From Pseudomonas marginalis (GTDB taxonomy: Bacteria; Pseudomonadota; Gammaproteobacteria; Pseudomonadales; Pseudomonadaceae), in NCBI RefSeq assembly GCF_900105325.1, contig NZ_FNSU01000001.1:1178001-1242000 (forward strand): a stretch of DNA of 64,000 nt, given 5' to 3'. Position numbers and translations under genes: made by a program. The notes under the pieces were generated by a model. The model was not told the DNA's origin. It ran no database searches and saw only the letters and a list, made by a program, of their open reading frames with translations. Of this stretch, positions 29,135-37,313 are shown piece after piece (the first letter of the stretch is position 1; each line of letters opens with the position of its first letter).

Positions 29135-30118
29135 ATGATGCTTCTACGTACCCTTGTTCTTGAACGCGATGGTCAAGATGCTCCGGTTAACGGTGCATTG
29201 CTCTGTGGGTTTGCTGTAGGCCAGATTGCCTCCAACTTTCTTGTTTATAGCTTGGATGAAGAGGTTGAGCCGGCGAGTTCCAGGGTGTATGTCGCAGCCT
29301 TGCGCAAAAAACTTGATCGGTATTTTCTGGGGGGAGTGGAGTCCAAGGAGGACCTGCATGTGGCAATGCATGTTTTCAAGCAAATTCTCACCTCGGCGGC
29401 GGCAGGCACTAAAGCGGGTGTTACCGAAACTCAGGTGCCTTATCATTTTATCGATTTAAAAGGCTGCAAGCTGCCGCCTGCGAGGCCCGAAGAGCATCAT
29501 TCGGTGATCATCAAGAAGGCCCTGGTGATGAAAGTGATCTCCCTGGGAATGTCTGCGCCGGTGCTGCCGGCAATCGAAAGTGCTTCATTAATTGTGCCTT
29601 CCATTCGTTTCTCATCGAAAATGAGTTCATCTGTCAGGGGGGCGAATCCACCCGAGCCTACTCCGCTTCCCGTACCTGAACCTGTCGTAGAAGAGCCCCG
29701 GCAGATGTTGGTCGACGCGCCTGTGGCCATTGTCCAGGATGTACCTGTTGTCCTGAATGAGCCAAGCGCCCCGGCGCAGCCGAAGCTTTCGGCGCCCGCG
29801 GACGACGACCACTTGTTTGAAGTAGGCAGTACGCTGACCAACCTGGCTCGTGTTGCTCAGGAGCTGGCCCAACAGAAACTCGCTGCGTCGGAGAGGGAAA
29901 CCGCGCTTGATCAATGGCAGGCCCGCTTGCAGCAGGAGCAAACCCAGTTGGATGAAAGGGGCCGGGATCTGGAGCAGCGCACCGCTCAACTGCATGACCA
30001 GTCCCTGGCAGTCAGTCAGCGGACCGAAGCCCTGAAGGTGATGACCTCGCAAGTCTCGAGTTTACGCCAGAGCTTGCGGGGCGTGCTGCTTGAACTGGAT
30101 CAGACGTTGGATAGCTAG
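29135..30118 (+). CDS. Unrecognised protein with Pro-rich linker and C-terminal coiled coil
   Basis: 327 residues with three parts: an N-terminal globular region of ~120 residues (contains GALLCGFAVGQIASNFLVY and SSRVYVAALRKKLDRYF), a linker rich in Pro, Val and Ala (residues ~165-225), and a long coiled coil (residues ~230-320) of Gln/Glu/Leu heptads such as REALDQ-like and LDERGRDLEQRT. No signal peptide or membrane helix. ATG 29135 follows GAGG. It is transcribed away from the Gld-type ABC operon and toward greB. No family recognised. Confidence 0.75.
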   Translation: MMLLRTLVLERDGQDAPVNGALLCGFAVGQIASNFLVYSLDEEVEPASSRVYVAALRKKLDRYFLGGVESKEDLHVAMHVFKQILTSAAAGTKAGVTETQVPYHFIDLKGCKLPPARPEEHHSVIIKKALVMKVISLGMSAPVLPAIESASLIVPSIRFSSKMSSSVRGANPPEPTPLPVPEPVVEEPRQMLVDAPVAIVQDVPVVLNEPSAPAQPKLSAPADDDHLFEVGSTLTNLARVAQELAQQKLAASERETALDQWQARLQQEQTQLDERGRDLEQRTAQLHDQSLAVSQRTEALKVMTSQVSSLRQSLRGVLLELDQTLDS

Positions 30119-30225
30119 ACAGGCCTGGCTACTTTCCTGGGTTCATTTATCATCAGCGCCAGCGAACCGACGCCTGGATGTGATTTCCTGCCTTATCGGT
30201 ACCTATGGACATTGCCTGGGGATGC

Positions 30226-30705
30226 ATGCGTTTGAGTACCAAGCTGATAACCAAAGAAGGTCATGAAGCGCTGAAGAAAGAGTTGGATTACCTGTGGCGC
30301 GAAAAGCGCCCGGATACCACGCGCAAGGTGACATGGGCTGCTTCCCTGGGGGATCGCAGCGAGAACGCCGACTACCAGTACAACAAGAAGCTGCTGCGCG
30401 AAATCGACCGGCGGGTGCGTTACTTGCGCAAGCGCCTGGAAGACATGCGTGTGGTGGAGTACATGCCCGAGCAGGAGGGGAAGGTGTTTTTCGGCGCCTG
30501 GGTCGAGATTGAAAACGAACAGGGCGAGACCAAGCGTTTTCGTATCGTCGGCTATGACGAGATTTATGATCGGATGGACTATATTTCCATCGATTCACCA
30601 ATGGCCCGTGCGCTGCTGCGCAAGGAAGTCGACGATGAGGCCATTGTGCAGACCCCGGGAGGTGAGGTGTGCTGGTGGATCACCGCTATCGAGTACGTGA
30701 AGTAA
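30226..30705 (+). CDS. greB: Transcription elongation factor GreB
   Basis: About 159 residues, with near-complete match to the GreB pattern: TREG-like start, KKELDYLWREKRPD, VTWAASLGDRSENADYQYNKKLLREIDRRVRYL, and the C-terminal FKBP-like domain FRIVGYDEIYDRMDYISIDSPMARALL. GreB stimulates RNA cleavage by backtracked RNA polymerase. The start is unsure: ATG 30226 has GGGGAT before it, TTG 30232 gives the usual MSTKLIT beginning, and ATG 30205 is also in frame. Confidence 0.95.
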   Translation: MRLSTKLITKEGHEALKKELDYLWREKRPDTTRKVTWAASLGDRSENADYQYNKKLLREIDRRVRYLRKRLEDMRVVEYMPEQEGKVFFGAWVEIENEQGETKRFRIVGYDEIYDRMDYISIDSPMARALLRKEVDDEAIVQTPGGEVCWWITAIEYVK

Positions 30706-30750
30706 GCGACATTGACCCGCCCCCCGTGAGGCAGGCGGGTCATGGACCGC

Positions 30751-33264
30751 TCAGCCCTCGCGCAAAACCGTCAGCGGGCTGGCATTCAGCGCACGGCGCG
30801 TGCCGAACACCCCGGCACCGCCGATCAATGCGGCGCCGATCACAGGCAGCAGCAACAGCCAGGGGTGCGGTTGCCAGGCCAGGTCGAAGGCATAGCGGTA
30901 CAGCACCCACGTCACCAACTCGGTACCCAGTGCCGCCAGCAAGCCGCTGACTGCGCCCAGCAAGCCAAACTCGATGCGCCGCGCCTTGACCAGCAGCTTG
31001 CGCTCCGCGCCCAGTGCCCGGAGCAGTGCACCTTGGCGAATACGCTCATCCAAGGTGGCTTGCAGGCCGGAGAACAGCACCGCCATCCCAGCGGCCAGCA
31101 CAAACAACAACACGTACTCCACCGCCAGTGTCACTTGGGCGAGGATGCTGCGCAGTTGCTCCAGCAGCGCCTCGACCTGCAGGATGGTCACCGCCGGGAA
31201 GGCGCGGGACAGATCAACGATCTGCTGATCATGCCCTGGCGCGAGGTAGAAGCTGGTCAGGTAGGTGGCCGGCAGGTCCGTCAAGGTTCCCGGTTGGAAA
31301 ATCATGAAGAAGTTCGGCTGGAAGTTATCCCAGTTGATGGTTCGCAGGCTGGCAACCCGCGCCTCACGGTTTTCCCCGGCGATGGTGAACACCAGGTGAT
31401 CGTTCAACTTGAGCTTGAGGCTCTGCGCGACCTTGGCTTCTACCGAGACTCCGGGCATTCCATCGGGGGGTTGTTGCGACCACCATGAGCCTTCGGTCAG
31501 GGTATTGCCCGGCGGCAGGTCGGCGGCCCAGGTCAGGCTCAAGTCGCGTTGTACGGCGCGGTCACCGCTGGAGTCCTTGCTGACTATTTCCTGTACCGGC
31601 TCGCCATTGATACTGATCAACCGACCTGGCACGACCGGGTACAGCGGCGCGGATTGCGCCTGCACTTCCAGCAGGCGGGCACCAAAGGCGTCCTTATCGG
31701 CCGGCAGGATATTCAGGGCGAAATAGTTGGGGGCGTCCTTGGGCAGCTGGTTTTGCCAGGTGTCCAGCAATTCGCCACGCAGCAGGGCGATCAAGCCCAT
31801 GGACAACAGGATCAGGCCGAACGCCAGGGACTGGCCCGCCGCCGCCAGCGGGTGGCGCAGCAATTGGCCCAGGCCCAGGCGCCACGGCAGGGACGCCCGG
31901 GCCAACAGGCGTCGCAGGCTCTGCAACAGCAGCAGAAGCAAGCCCCCCAGAACCAGCGCGGCGACCACGCCGCCGCCCAGCAGGGCGAAGGTCAGCACCA
32001 GGTCGAGGCTCAGGCGCCACATGATCAGGCCCAGGGCGAACAACGCGGCGCCGTAGACCATCCAGGTGCTGGACGGGATAGGCAGCAGGTCGCGCCTCAG
32101 CACTCGCAGCGGCGGTACGCGACCGAGGGCGGCCAACGGTGGCAGCGCGAATCCCGCGAGAGCAACCAGCCCGGTGCCGATCCCGGCAATGGCCGGCAAC
32201 AGTCCACCAGGCGGAACATCCGCCGGCAACAGGTCGTGCAGGAAATAGAACAGGCCAAACTGTGCCAGCCAACCGAGCAGGGCGCCGGCCAGGCTCGCCA
32301 GCAACCCCAGTACGCTCAATTGCAGGCTGAACAGCAACATGGCCTCGAGTCGCGATAACCCAAGGCAACGTAGCAACGCACTGGCGTCGAAACGGCGGGT
32401 GGCAAAGCGGTTGGCCGACAGGGCCACGGCGACGCCGGCCAACAGCACGGCCACCAGGCTGGCCATGTTCAGGTAGCGCTCGGCTTTGCCCAGGGCGCCG
32501 CCGATCTGCTGGTTGCCGTCCCGTGAATCCTGAAGACGCTGGTTGGCAGCGAGCCCCGGCTTGATCAGGTCACGATAGGTTTGCAGCGCGGTGCTGGCCT
32601 GCGGGCCACGCCACAACTCGCGGTAGCTGACGCGACTGCCTGGCTGGACTACGCCGGTGGCGTCGAGGTCCGCCAGGTTGATCATCACCCTGGGCGTCAG
32701 GCTATAGAAGTTGCCGGCGCGATCCGGCTCGTAGGTCAGTACGCGTGCCAGGCGCAAGGTCTTCATACCCACATCGATAGTGTCGCCGACGTTCAGGTCC
32801 AGTGCCGTCAGCAGCCGCGACTCGACCCAGGCTTCACCGGGTTTCGGCCCGCCGCCCGGGGTTTCGTCCCCAAAGGGGGCTGCTGCGCTCTTGAGTTGAC
32901 CGCGTAGCGGATACTGCTCGTTGACCGCCTTGATGCTGGAGAGCTGGATACCATTATCGGTGGCAATGACGCTGGAAAACTCAACCACACGGGCGTGATC
33001 CAGGCCCAGTTCGGTCCCGGATCTGATTTGTTCGGGGCGGGCCGGTGAGCTGCCTTCGAGTACCAGGTCGGCGCCGAGGAACTCCGTGGCGCGCAACAGC
33101 ATGGCGCCGTTGAGGCGGGCGCCGAAATAACCGATGGCGGTGCTGGCGGCCACGGCCACCAACAGGGCGAAGAACAACACACGCAATTCGCCGGCGCGGG
33201 CATCACGCAGTAATTGGCGCAGGGCAAGGCTGAACAGGCGCAACAGCGGCAAACGTGCCATCAA
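30751..33264 (-). CDS. Large ABC transporter permease (YbbP/FtsX-MacB type)
   Basis: 837 residues with about ten membrane helices and two large periplasmic domains, the layout of YbbP. The first helix follows RLFSLALRQLLRDARAGELRVLF; paired FtsX-like helix bundles occur near residues 255-470 and 715-837, with a final ALNASPLTVLREG. Its start overlaps the ATPase stop by four bases. Family members probably extract or move lipids or lipoproteins in the envelope. The adjacent tesA gene is also seen beside ybbAP in E. coli, which supports the match. Confidence 0.9.
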   Translation of the reverse strand: MMARLPLLRLFSLALRQLLRDARAGELRVLFFALLVAVAASTAIGYFGARLNGAMLLRATEFLGADLVLEGSSPARPEQIRSGTELGLDHARVVEFSSVIATDNGIQLSSIKAVNEQYPLRGQLKSAAAPFGDETPGGGPKPGEAWVESRLLTALDLNVGDTIDVGMKTLRLARVLTYEPDRAGNFYSLTPRVMINLADLDATGVVQPGSRVSYRELWRGPQASTALQTYRDLIKPGLAANQRLQDSRDGNQQIGGALGKAERYLNMASLVAVLLAGVAVALSANRFATRRFDASALLRCLGLSRLEAMLLFSLQLSVLGLLASLAGALLGWLAQFGLFYFLHDLLPADVPPGGLLPAIAGIGTGLVALAGFALPPLAALGRVPPLRVLRRDLLPIPSSTWMVYGAALFALGLIMWRLSLDLVLTFALLGGGVVAALVLGGLLLLLLQSLRRLLARASLPWRLGLGQLLRHPLAAAGQSLAFGLILLSMGLIALLRGELLDTWQNQLPKDAPNYFALNILPADKDAFGARLLEVQAQSAPLYPVVPGRLISINGEPVQEIVSKDSSGDRAVQRDLSLTWAADLPPGNTLTEGSWWSQQPPDGMPGVSVEAKVAQSLKLKLNDHLVFTIAGENREARVASLRTINWDNFQPNFFMIFQPGTLTDLPATYLTSFYLAPGHDQQIVDLSRAFPAVTILQVEALLEQLRSILAQVTLAVEYVLLFVLAAGMAVLFSGLQATLDERIRQGALLRALGAERKLLVKARRIEFGLLGAVSGLLAALGTELVTWVLYRYAFDLAWQPHPWLLLLPVIGAALIGGAGVFGTRRALNASPLTVLREG

Positions 33265-33944
33265 GGCTCCAGGGGGGCGACCATCAGGCCGGCTTCAAGG
33301 CGGATCAGGCGTCGGCAACGATGAGCCAGGCGCTCGTCATGGGTAACCAGCACCAGGGTCGTGCCGCTTTCTTTATTGAGCTCGAACAGCAGGTCGCTGA
33401 TGCGCTCGCCGGTGTGGCTGTCGAGGTTGCCGGTGGGCTCATCGGCAAACAGCACGTCCGGTTCGGCGGCAAAGGCGCGGGCAATCGCTACCCGTTGCTG
33501 TTCGCCCCCGGAAAGCTGGCGTGGGGAGTGGGTCAGGCGCTGGCCGAGGCCCACGCGCTCCAGCAGGTGTCTGGCGCGTTCGCGGGCGTCCTTGCGGCCA
33601 TCCAGCTCCAGCGGCAGCATGACGTTCTCCAGCGCATTGAGGCTGTCGAGCAGTTGGAACGACTGGAACACAAAGCCCACGTGTTCGGCACGGATGCGCG
33701 CGCGCTGGTCTTCGTCGAGGGTGCTGAGCGCCTGGCCGGCGAGGGTGACTTCACCGCTGCTGGGCAGGTCGAGGCCGGCGAGCAGACCGAGGAGGGTGGA
33801 TTTACCGGAACCGGAGCTGCCGACGATAGCCAGGCTATCGCCCTTGTTCAGTTCCAGGCTCAGTTCGTGCAGGATAGTCAGTTCACCTTCCGCGCTGGGA
33901 ACCACTTTGCTGAGGTTCCGCGCGGTGAGAATGCTTGCGCCCAT
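33261..33944 (-). CDS. ABC transporter ATPase (YbbA type)
   Basis: 227 residues from ATG 33944, the usual length; the frame is open 138 codons further but that part lies opposite tesA and is rejected. Walker A GSSGSGKST at 42-50, Q-loop FQSFQLLD, signature LSGGEQQR at 144-151, Walker B VLFADEPTG at 164-172 and H-loop VTHD. It pairs with the downstream permease. It starts only 10 bases from the divergent tesA start. Confidence 0.93.
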   Translation of the reverse strand: MGASILTARNLSKVVPSAEGELTILHELSLELNKGDSLAIVGSSGSGKSTLLGLLAGLDLPSSGEVTLAGQALSTLDEDQRARIRAEHVGFVFQSFQLLDSLNALENVMLPLELDGRKDARERARHLLERVGLGQRLTHSPRQLSGGEQQRVAIARAFAAEPDVLFADEPTGNLDSHTGERISDLLFELNKESGTTLVLVTHDERLAHRCRRLIRLEAGLMVAPLEP

Positions 33945-33954
33945 GGAGAATCCG

Positions 33955-34560
33955 ATGCGAATGTGGTTTTTGAGTGCTGGCCTGGCCTTGATGTGCATGG
34001 CCCAGAACGCAGCGGCGGGTACAGTCCTGATCGTTGGCGATAGTATCAGTGCCGGTTTCGGCCTGGATACCAGCAAAGGGTGGGTCGCATTGCTGCAGCA
34101 ACGGCTCAAGAAGGAAGGTTTCGACGATAAAGTGGTCAATGCCTCCATCAGCGGCGACACCAGTGCCGGAGGCCTCGCGCGCCTGCCGGCGGCGCTCGCA
34201 GCGCATAAGCCGGACGTGGTGGTGATCGAATTGGGTGGTAACGACGGCTTGCGCGGGCAGCCGCCGGCGCAATTGCAACAAAATCTTGCGTCGATGATCG
34301 AGCAGTCCCAGGCCAGCGGTGCGAAGGTACTGTTGCTGGGCATGCAGATTCCGCCCAATTACGGGAAGCGCTATGTCGATGCATTCGCCAAGGTATTCAA
34401 TGACGTCGCAACGGCTAAAAAGGTGCCGTTGGTGCCATTTTTCCTGGAGGGTATCGGTGGCAACCCGGCGTTGATGCAGGCTGATGGACTGCACCCGGCT
34501 GTCGGCGCCCAGGGCAAATTGCTGGAAAATGTCTGGCCGACGCTAAAACCGCTGCTATGA
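33955..34560 (+). CDS. tesA: Periplasmic SGNH esterase/thioesterase TesA
   Basis: 201 residues. The signal peptide MRMWFLSAGLALMCMAQNAAA precedes the GDS block (GDSISAGFGLD, nucleophile Ser30), followed by NASISGDTSAGG, ELGGNDGLRG and DGLHP with the catalytic Asp and His. It hydrolyses acyl esters and thioesters in the periplasm. ATG 33955 gives a proper signal peptide; ATG 33943 and ATG 33961 are in-frame alternatives. Divergent from ybbA-like gene, as in E. coli. Confidence 0.92.
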   Translation: MRMWFLSAGLALMCMAQNAAAGTVLIVGDSISAGFGLDTSKGWVALLQQRLKKEGFDDKVVNASISGDTSAGGLARLPAALAAHKPDVVVIELGGNDGLRGQPPAQLQQNLASMIEQSQASGAKVLLLGMQIPPNYGKRYVDAFAKVFNDVATAKKVPLVPFFLEGIGGNPALMQADGLHPAVGAQGKLLENVWPTLKPLL

Positions 34561-34618
34561 CGCTTTTCTACCGGCAGGCTTTCGGCTAAGGTGGCGCCCC
34601 CCTGATCTGGAGCCCCCG

Positions 34619-34912
34619 ATGTCGCGTCCTGCCTGGTCCCTGTTTAACTACCAACTGATCGAGCCGGACGAGCAGCTGGATCTGTTCGCCTGCCAGGAAG
34701 TGCGGGTGCATCTGGTGACGCGTCAATTGGAACTGGGCGGCTCCATCGATCGCACCCTGTGCGGTACGTTATTGCCGGCGCAGCCGCGTTGGTCCCTGGT
34801 CGACCGTTCGATTTTCCAGGACCAGCGCCTGTGCCCTTTGTGCCGGGCGATCCTGGAGTCGCAGAAGCGTGGCACGCCGCCAATCTGGCCCGAGTTGCGT
34901 TTCGAGTTGTAG
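34619..34912 (+). CDS. Conserved small protein with CPLC motif
   Basis: 97 residues, soluble. Cys in RTLCGTLLP near residue 47 and CPLC near residues 76-79 could form a metal site. It lies between tesA and the L,D-transpeptidase, a position where I recall a conserved hypothetical gene in other Pseudomonas genomes. No further function can be given. Confidence 0.7.
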   Translation: MSRPAWSLFNYQLIEPDEQLDLFACQEVRVHLVTRQLELGGSIDRTLCGTLLPAQPRWSLVDRSIFQDQRLCPLCRAILESQKRGTPPIWPELRFEL

Positions 34913-34985
34913 GGGGCAGCTAGAAGTCCGCTTCACGTATACAATCGATTTTTACCTACCCGTCGTTCTGCGAAGGATTTTCCGG

Positions 34986-35954
34986 ATGTTGTCGCGCCTT
35001 TCCGTCGTCACCTGCTGCCTGTCTCTTGCTGCCTTGTGTGCGGCCGGTCCTGCCGCCGCCTTGCAGTTGCCCCTGCCGCCACCCGGCGAAGACATCGTCG
35101 GGCAGGTCCAGGTGATCAAGGCCAAGTACGAAGACACCTTTGCCGACCTGGGTACCACCTACGACCTGGGCTATTCGGAAATGGTCGCGGCCAATCCGGG
35201 CGTCGATGCCTGGTTGCCGGGGGCGGGGACCGAGATCGTCCTGCCGACACGCTTCATCCTGCCGCCGGGCCCCCGTGAGGGCATCGTGATCAACCTGGCG
35301 GAATACCGGCTCTACTACTTCCCCAAGGGGCAGGATGTGGTCTACACCTTCCCGCTTGGGATTGGCCGTGAAGGCTGGGGCTCGCCCATTGCGCACACCA
35401 GCATCATCGCCAAGACGCCGAACCCGACCTGGACGCCGCCGGCCTCGATCAAGGCCGAGCACGCCGCCAACGGCGACCCGTTGCCCAATGTGGTGCCGGC
35501 CGGCCCGGACAATCCCCTGGGGCCGTTCAAGTTCACCCTGGGGACGCCGGGTTACCTCATCCACGGTTCCAACATGAAGTTCGGCATCGGTACCCGTACC
35601 AGCCACGGTTGCTTCCGCATGTTCAACAACAACGTACTGGAAATGGCCGGCATGGTCCCGGTGGGGACGTCGGTGCGCATCATCAACGATGCCTACAAGT
35701 TCGGCAGCAGCGGCGGCAAGGTCTATCTCGAGGCGCATACGCCCTTGAACGACGATGGCACGCCGTCGGTGGTCGATAAGCACACAGCGGTGATCAATGC
35801 CTTGCTCAAGCGTGAAGACCTGGCCAATAACCTGCGGGTGAACTGGGATCAGGTGCGTGATGTCGTCGCGGCCGAAGATGGCCTGCCCACCGAGATCGGT
35901 GTGCCAGGTGGTGCACCGATAGCTTCCAGCGCGCCGATCGACCTGCAGCAATAA
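34986..35954 (+). CDS. L,D-transpeptidase (YkuD/ErfK family)
   Basis: 322 residues from ATG 34986 (AAGGATTTTCCGG upstream). Signal peptide to about residue 25, a LysM-like segment (YEDTFADLGTTYDLGYSEMVAANPGVD), and a YkuD catalytic domain with HGSNM and the active-site block SHGCFRM (Cys near residue 208). These periplasmic enzymes crosslink peptidoglycan or attach Braun-type lipoprotein to it. The convergent neighbour is oprI, which encodes such a lipoprotein, so attachment of OprI is a reasonable guess. Confidence 0.92.
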   Translation: MLSRLSVVTCCLSLAALCAAGPAAALQLPLPPPGEDIVGQVQVIKAKYEDTFADLGTTYDLGYSEMVAANPGVDAWLPGAGTEIVLPTRFILPPGPREGIVINLAEYRLYYFPKGQDVVYTFPLGIGREGWGSPIAHTSIIAKTPNPTWTPPASIKAEHAANGDPLPNVVPAGPDNPLGPFKFTLGTPGYLIHGSNMKFGIGTRTSHGCFRMFNNNVLEMAGMVPVGTSVRIINDAYKFGSSGGKVYLEAHTPLNDDGTPSVVDKHTAVINALLKREDLANNLRVNWDQVRDVVAAEDGLPTEIGVPGGAPIASSAPIDLQQ

Positions 35955-35972
35955 GCGTCCGGTCCGCTGCTG

Positions 35973-36009
35973 AGCCCGCCACGGCCTTGCGCTGTGGCGG
36001 GCTTTTTAT
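35973..36009 (+). terminator. Terminator after the L,D-transpeptidase gene
   Basis: Stem AGCCCGCCAC (35973-35982) with GTGGCGGGCT (35994-36003), followed by TTTTATT. Confidence 0.9.
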
Positions 36010-36040
36010 TGCGCGGGGTTCTGGGCCGAATCGCAGGCAA

Positions 36041-36070
36041 TAAAAAGCCGATCCAAGAATGGATCGGCTT
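36041..36070 (-). terminator. Terminator after oprI
   Basis: Stem AAGCCGATCC (36045-36054) and GGATCGGCTT (36061-36070) with a six-base loop; read on the minus strand it ends in a T-run. Confidence 0.88.
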
Positions 36071-36091
36071 GATAACAATCCCGAGGGATTA

Positions 36092-36343
36092 TTACTTGCG
36101 GCTAGCTTTCTCAAGCATACGCAGAGCGCGCTCGTTAGCTTCGTCAGCAGTCTGTTGTGCTTTTTGGGCAGCAGCCAGAGCTTCATCAGCTTTACGGTAG
36201 GCTTCGTCTGCACGGGCCTGGGAGCGAGCTGCTGCGTCTTCAGTTGCAGTCAGACGAGCTTCGGTTTCTTTGGAGACGCTGCTGCAACCGGTAGCCAGAA
36301 CTGCGGCCAGAGCCAGAGCAGAGAATTTCAGAACGTTGTTCAT
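36092..36343 (-). CDS. oprI: OprI, major outer-membrane (Braun-type) lipoprotein
   Basis: 83 residues. Signal peptide with lipobox LATGC (Cys near residue 20), then an uninterrupted alanine-rich alpha-helical heptad region (ARSQARADEAYRKADEALAA) and C-terminal MLEKASRK with the terminal Lys used for peptidoglycan attachment in Braun-type lipoproteins. ATG 36343 has AAGGGGAAC in front. One of the most abundant proteins in Pseudomonas; the promoter at 36411 fits strong expression. Confidence 0.97.
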   Translation of the reverse strand: MNNVLKFSALALAAVLATGCSSVSKETEARLTATEDAAARSQARADEAYRKADEALAAAQKAQQTADEANERALRMLEKASRK

Positions 36344-36954
36344 CGTGTTCCCCTTCAAGGACTTTCTATTAAATGGCTACTTTCTCAGAGTGAGCTAATA
36401 GCCGGCGTACATACTACCCATTACTTGTAGTAAGTAAACTGACGTAGCGCAAGAAGCAAAAAAAATTCTTGTGCCGAATCTATTTTGGCTAATCTTTTGG
36501 ACATTCGTATAAAAACCGTACAGTTTTTTGCAGTCTGATGGAGATTGGATCCAGGCTGAGAAGGCCGGCCCGCATGTGTTAAGCCTTGTAAATAGATGAA
36601 ATTTTATATATCGAGGCTGACACTTTCGTTTGGCTGGCCTTTACCACGCCCCGCATCTTTTGTGCATGTAGAGGTGACTTTAAGAGCGTCTGTTCGTCTC
36701 AAGGTTCAACTGCCGGCAATGTTCAGGCCTTCGATCACCGGTTGATCGAGGCCCTTTCTATATCCGCCAGCGGCAGGGATGACGGGCGCGCCTTGAGCAA
36801 TTACAGGATTGGTGCCTACTATTCCCTACGTGCTGGTTGTGAGCGCTCAAGGTTTTCTCGTTGTCGAAACCGGCACGGGGTGGCGTAGATGTTCCTTCGC
36901 CGGAAAAACATCGGTAAGGTAGGGGTCAGAATCCAAGACCCGCGAGGAGTAGTG
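36344..36954. other. Long AT-rich intergenic region between oprI and the GNAT gene
   Basis: 611 bases without a credible gene, much more AT-rich than average near 36440-36620. Besides the oprI promoter it contains a strong hairpin at 36726-36753 (GGCC-T-TCGATCA with TGATCGA-GGCC) followed by CTTTCT. That hairpin could end a small transcript read left to right, so an sRNA gene is possible in about 36600-36760, but I cannot define its start. Confidence 0.45.
36411..36438 (-). promoter_or_regulatory. Probable oprI promoter
   Basis: On the minus strand, TTTACT (36433-36438) and TAGTAT (36411-36416) are separated by 16 bases and lie about 68 bases upstream of the oprI start. Assigned by eye. Confidence 0.45.
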
Positions 36955-37236
36955 ATGAGCGAGGCGTTGTCCATCCACCATGACCAGGCTGGTCATCAGT
37001 TCGAGACCAATGTGGACGGTCATCGTGCCTATCTGACCTATATGGACCTCGGGAAGCAGACCCTGGACATCTATCGGACCTTCGTGCCCAACGCACTGCG
37101 CGGCCGTGGCATTGCAGCTGCGTTGACCGAGGAAGCGTTGAAGTTTGCCGAAGAGCAAGGCTACACGGTGATCCCGTCATGCTCCTATGTCGAACGCTAC
37201 ATGGAGCGCCACCAGCGCCATGCCGCGAAGCTATAA
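36955..37236 (+). CDS. Small GNAT-type N-acetyltransferase
   Basis: 93 residues, the short YjdJ/NATD1-like form. The acetyl-CoA loop is present as PNALRGRGIAAALTEEAL near residues 44-61, and the end SCSYVERYMERH matches the family. ATG 36955 follows GAGGAGTAGTG. Substrate unknown. Confidence 0.88.
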   Translation: MSEALSIHHDQAGHQFETNVDGHRAYLTYMDLGKQTLDIYRTFVPNALRGRGIAAALTEEALKFAEEQGYTVIPSCSYVERYMERHQRHAAKL

Positions 37237-37260
37237 CGCACAACATAAAACGCAGCATGA

Positions 37261-37288
37261 AAAACGCCGGGCTCAGCCCGGCGTTTTT
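37261..37288. terminator. Bidirectional terminator
   Basis: Stem AAAACGCCGGGC/GCCCGGCGTTTT with three-base loop between the convergent GNAT and DAHP synthase genes. T-runs exist on both strands. Confidence 0.88.
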
Positions 37289-37313
37289 GTGTGCGCATCT
37301 TTCAAATACAGGT

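Noticed and set aside
33361..34560. 399-codon version of tesA
   Set aside because: The first ~198 codons are antisense to the ABC ATPase; the signal peptide begins at 33955.
36092..36358. Longer OprI start (MKGNT...) at 36358
   Set aside because: The five extra codons include the ribosome-binding AAGGGG; ATG 36343 gives the correct lipoprotein signal.
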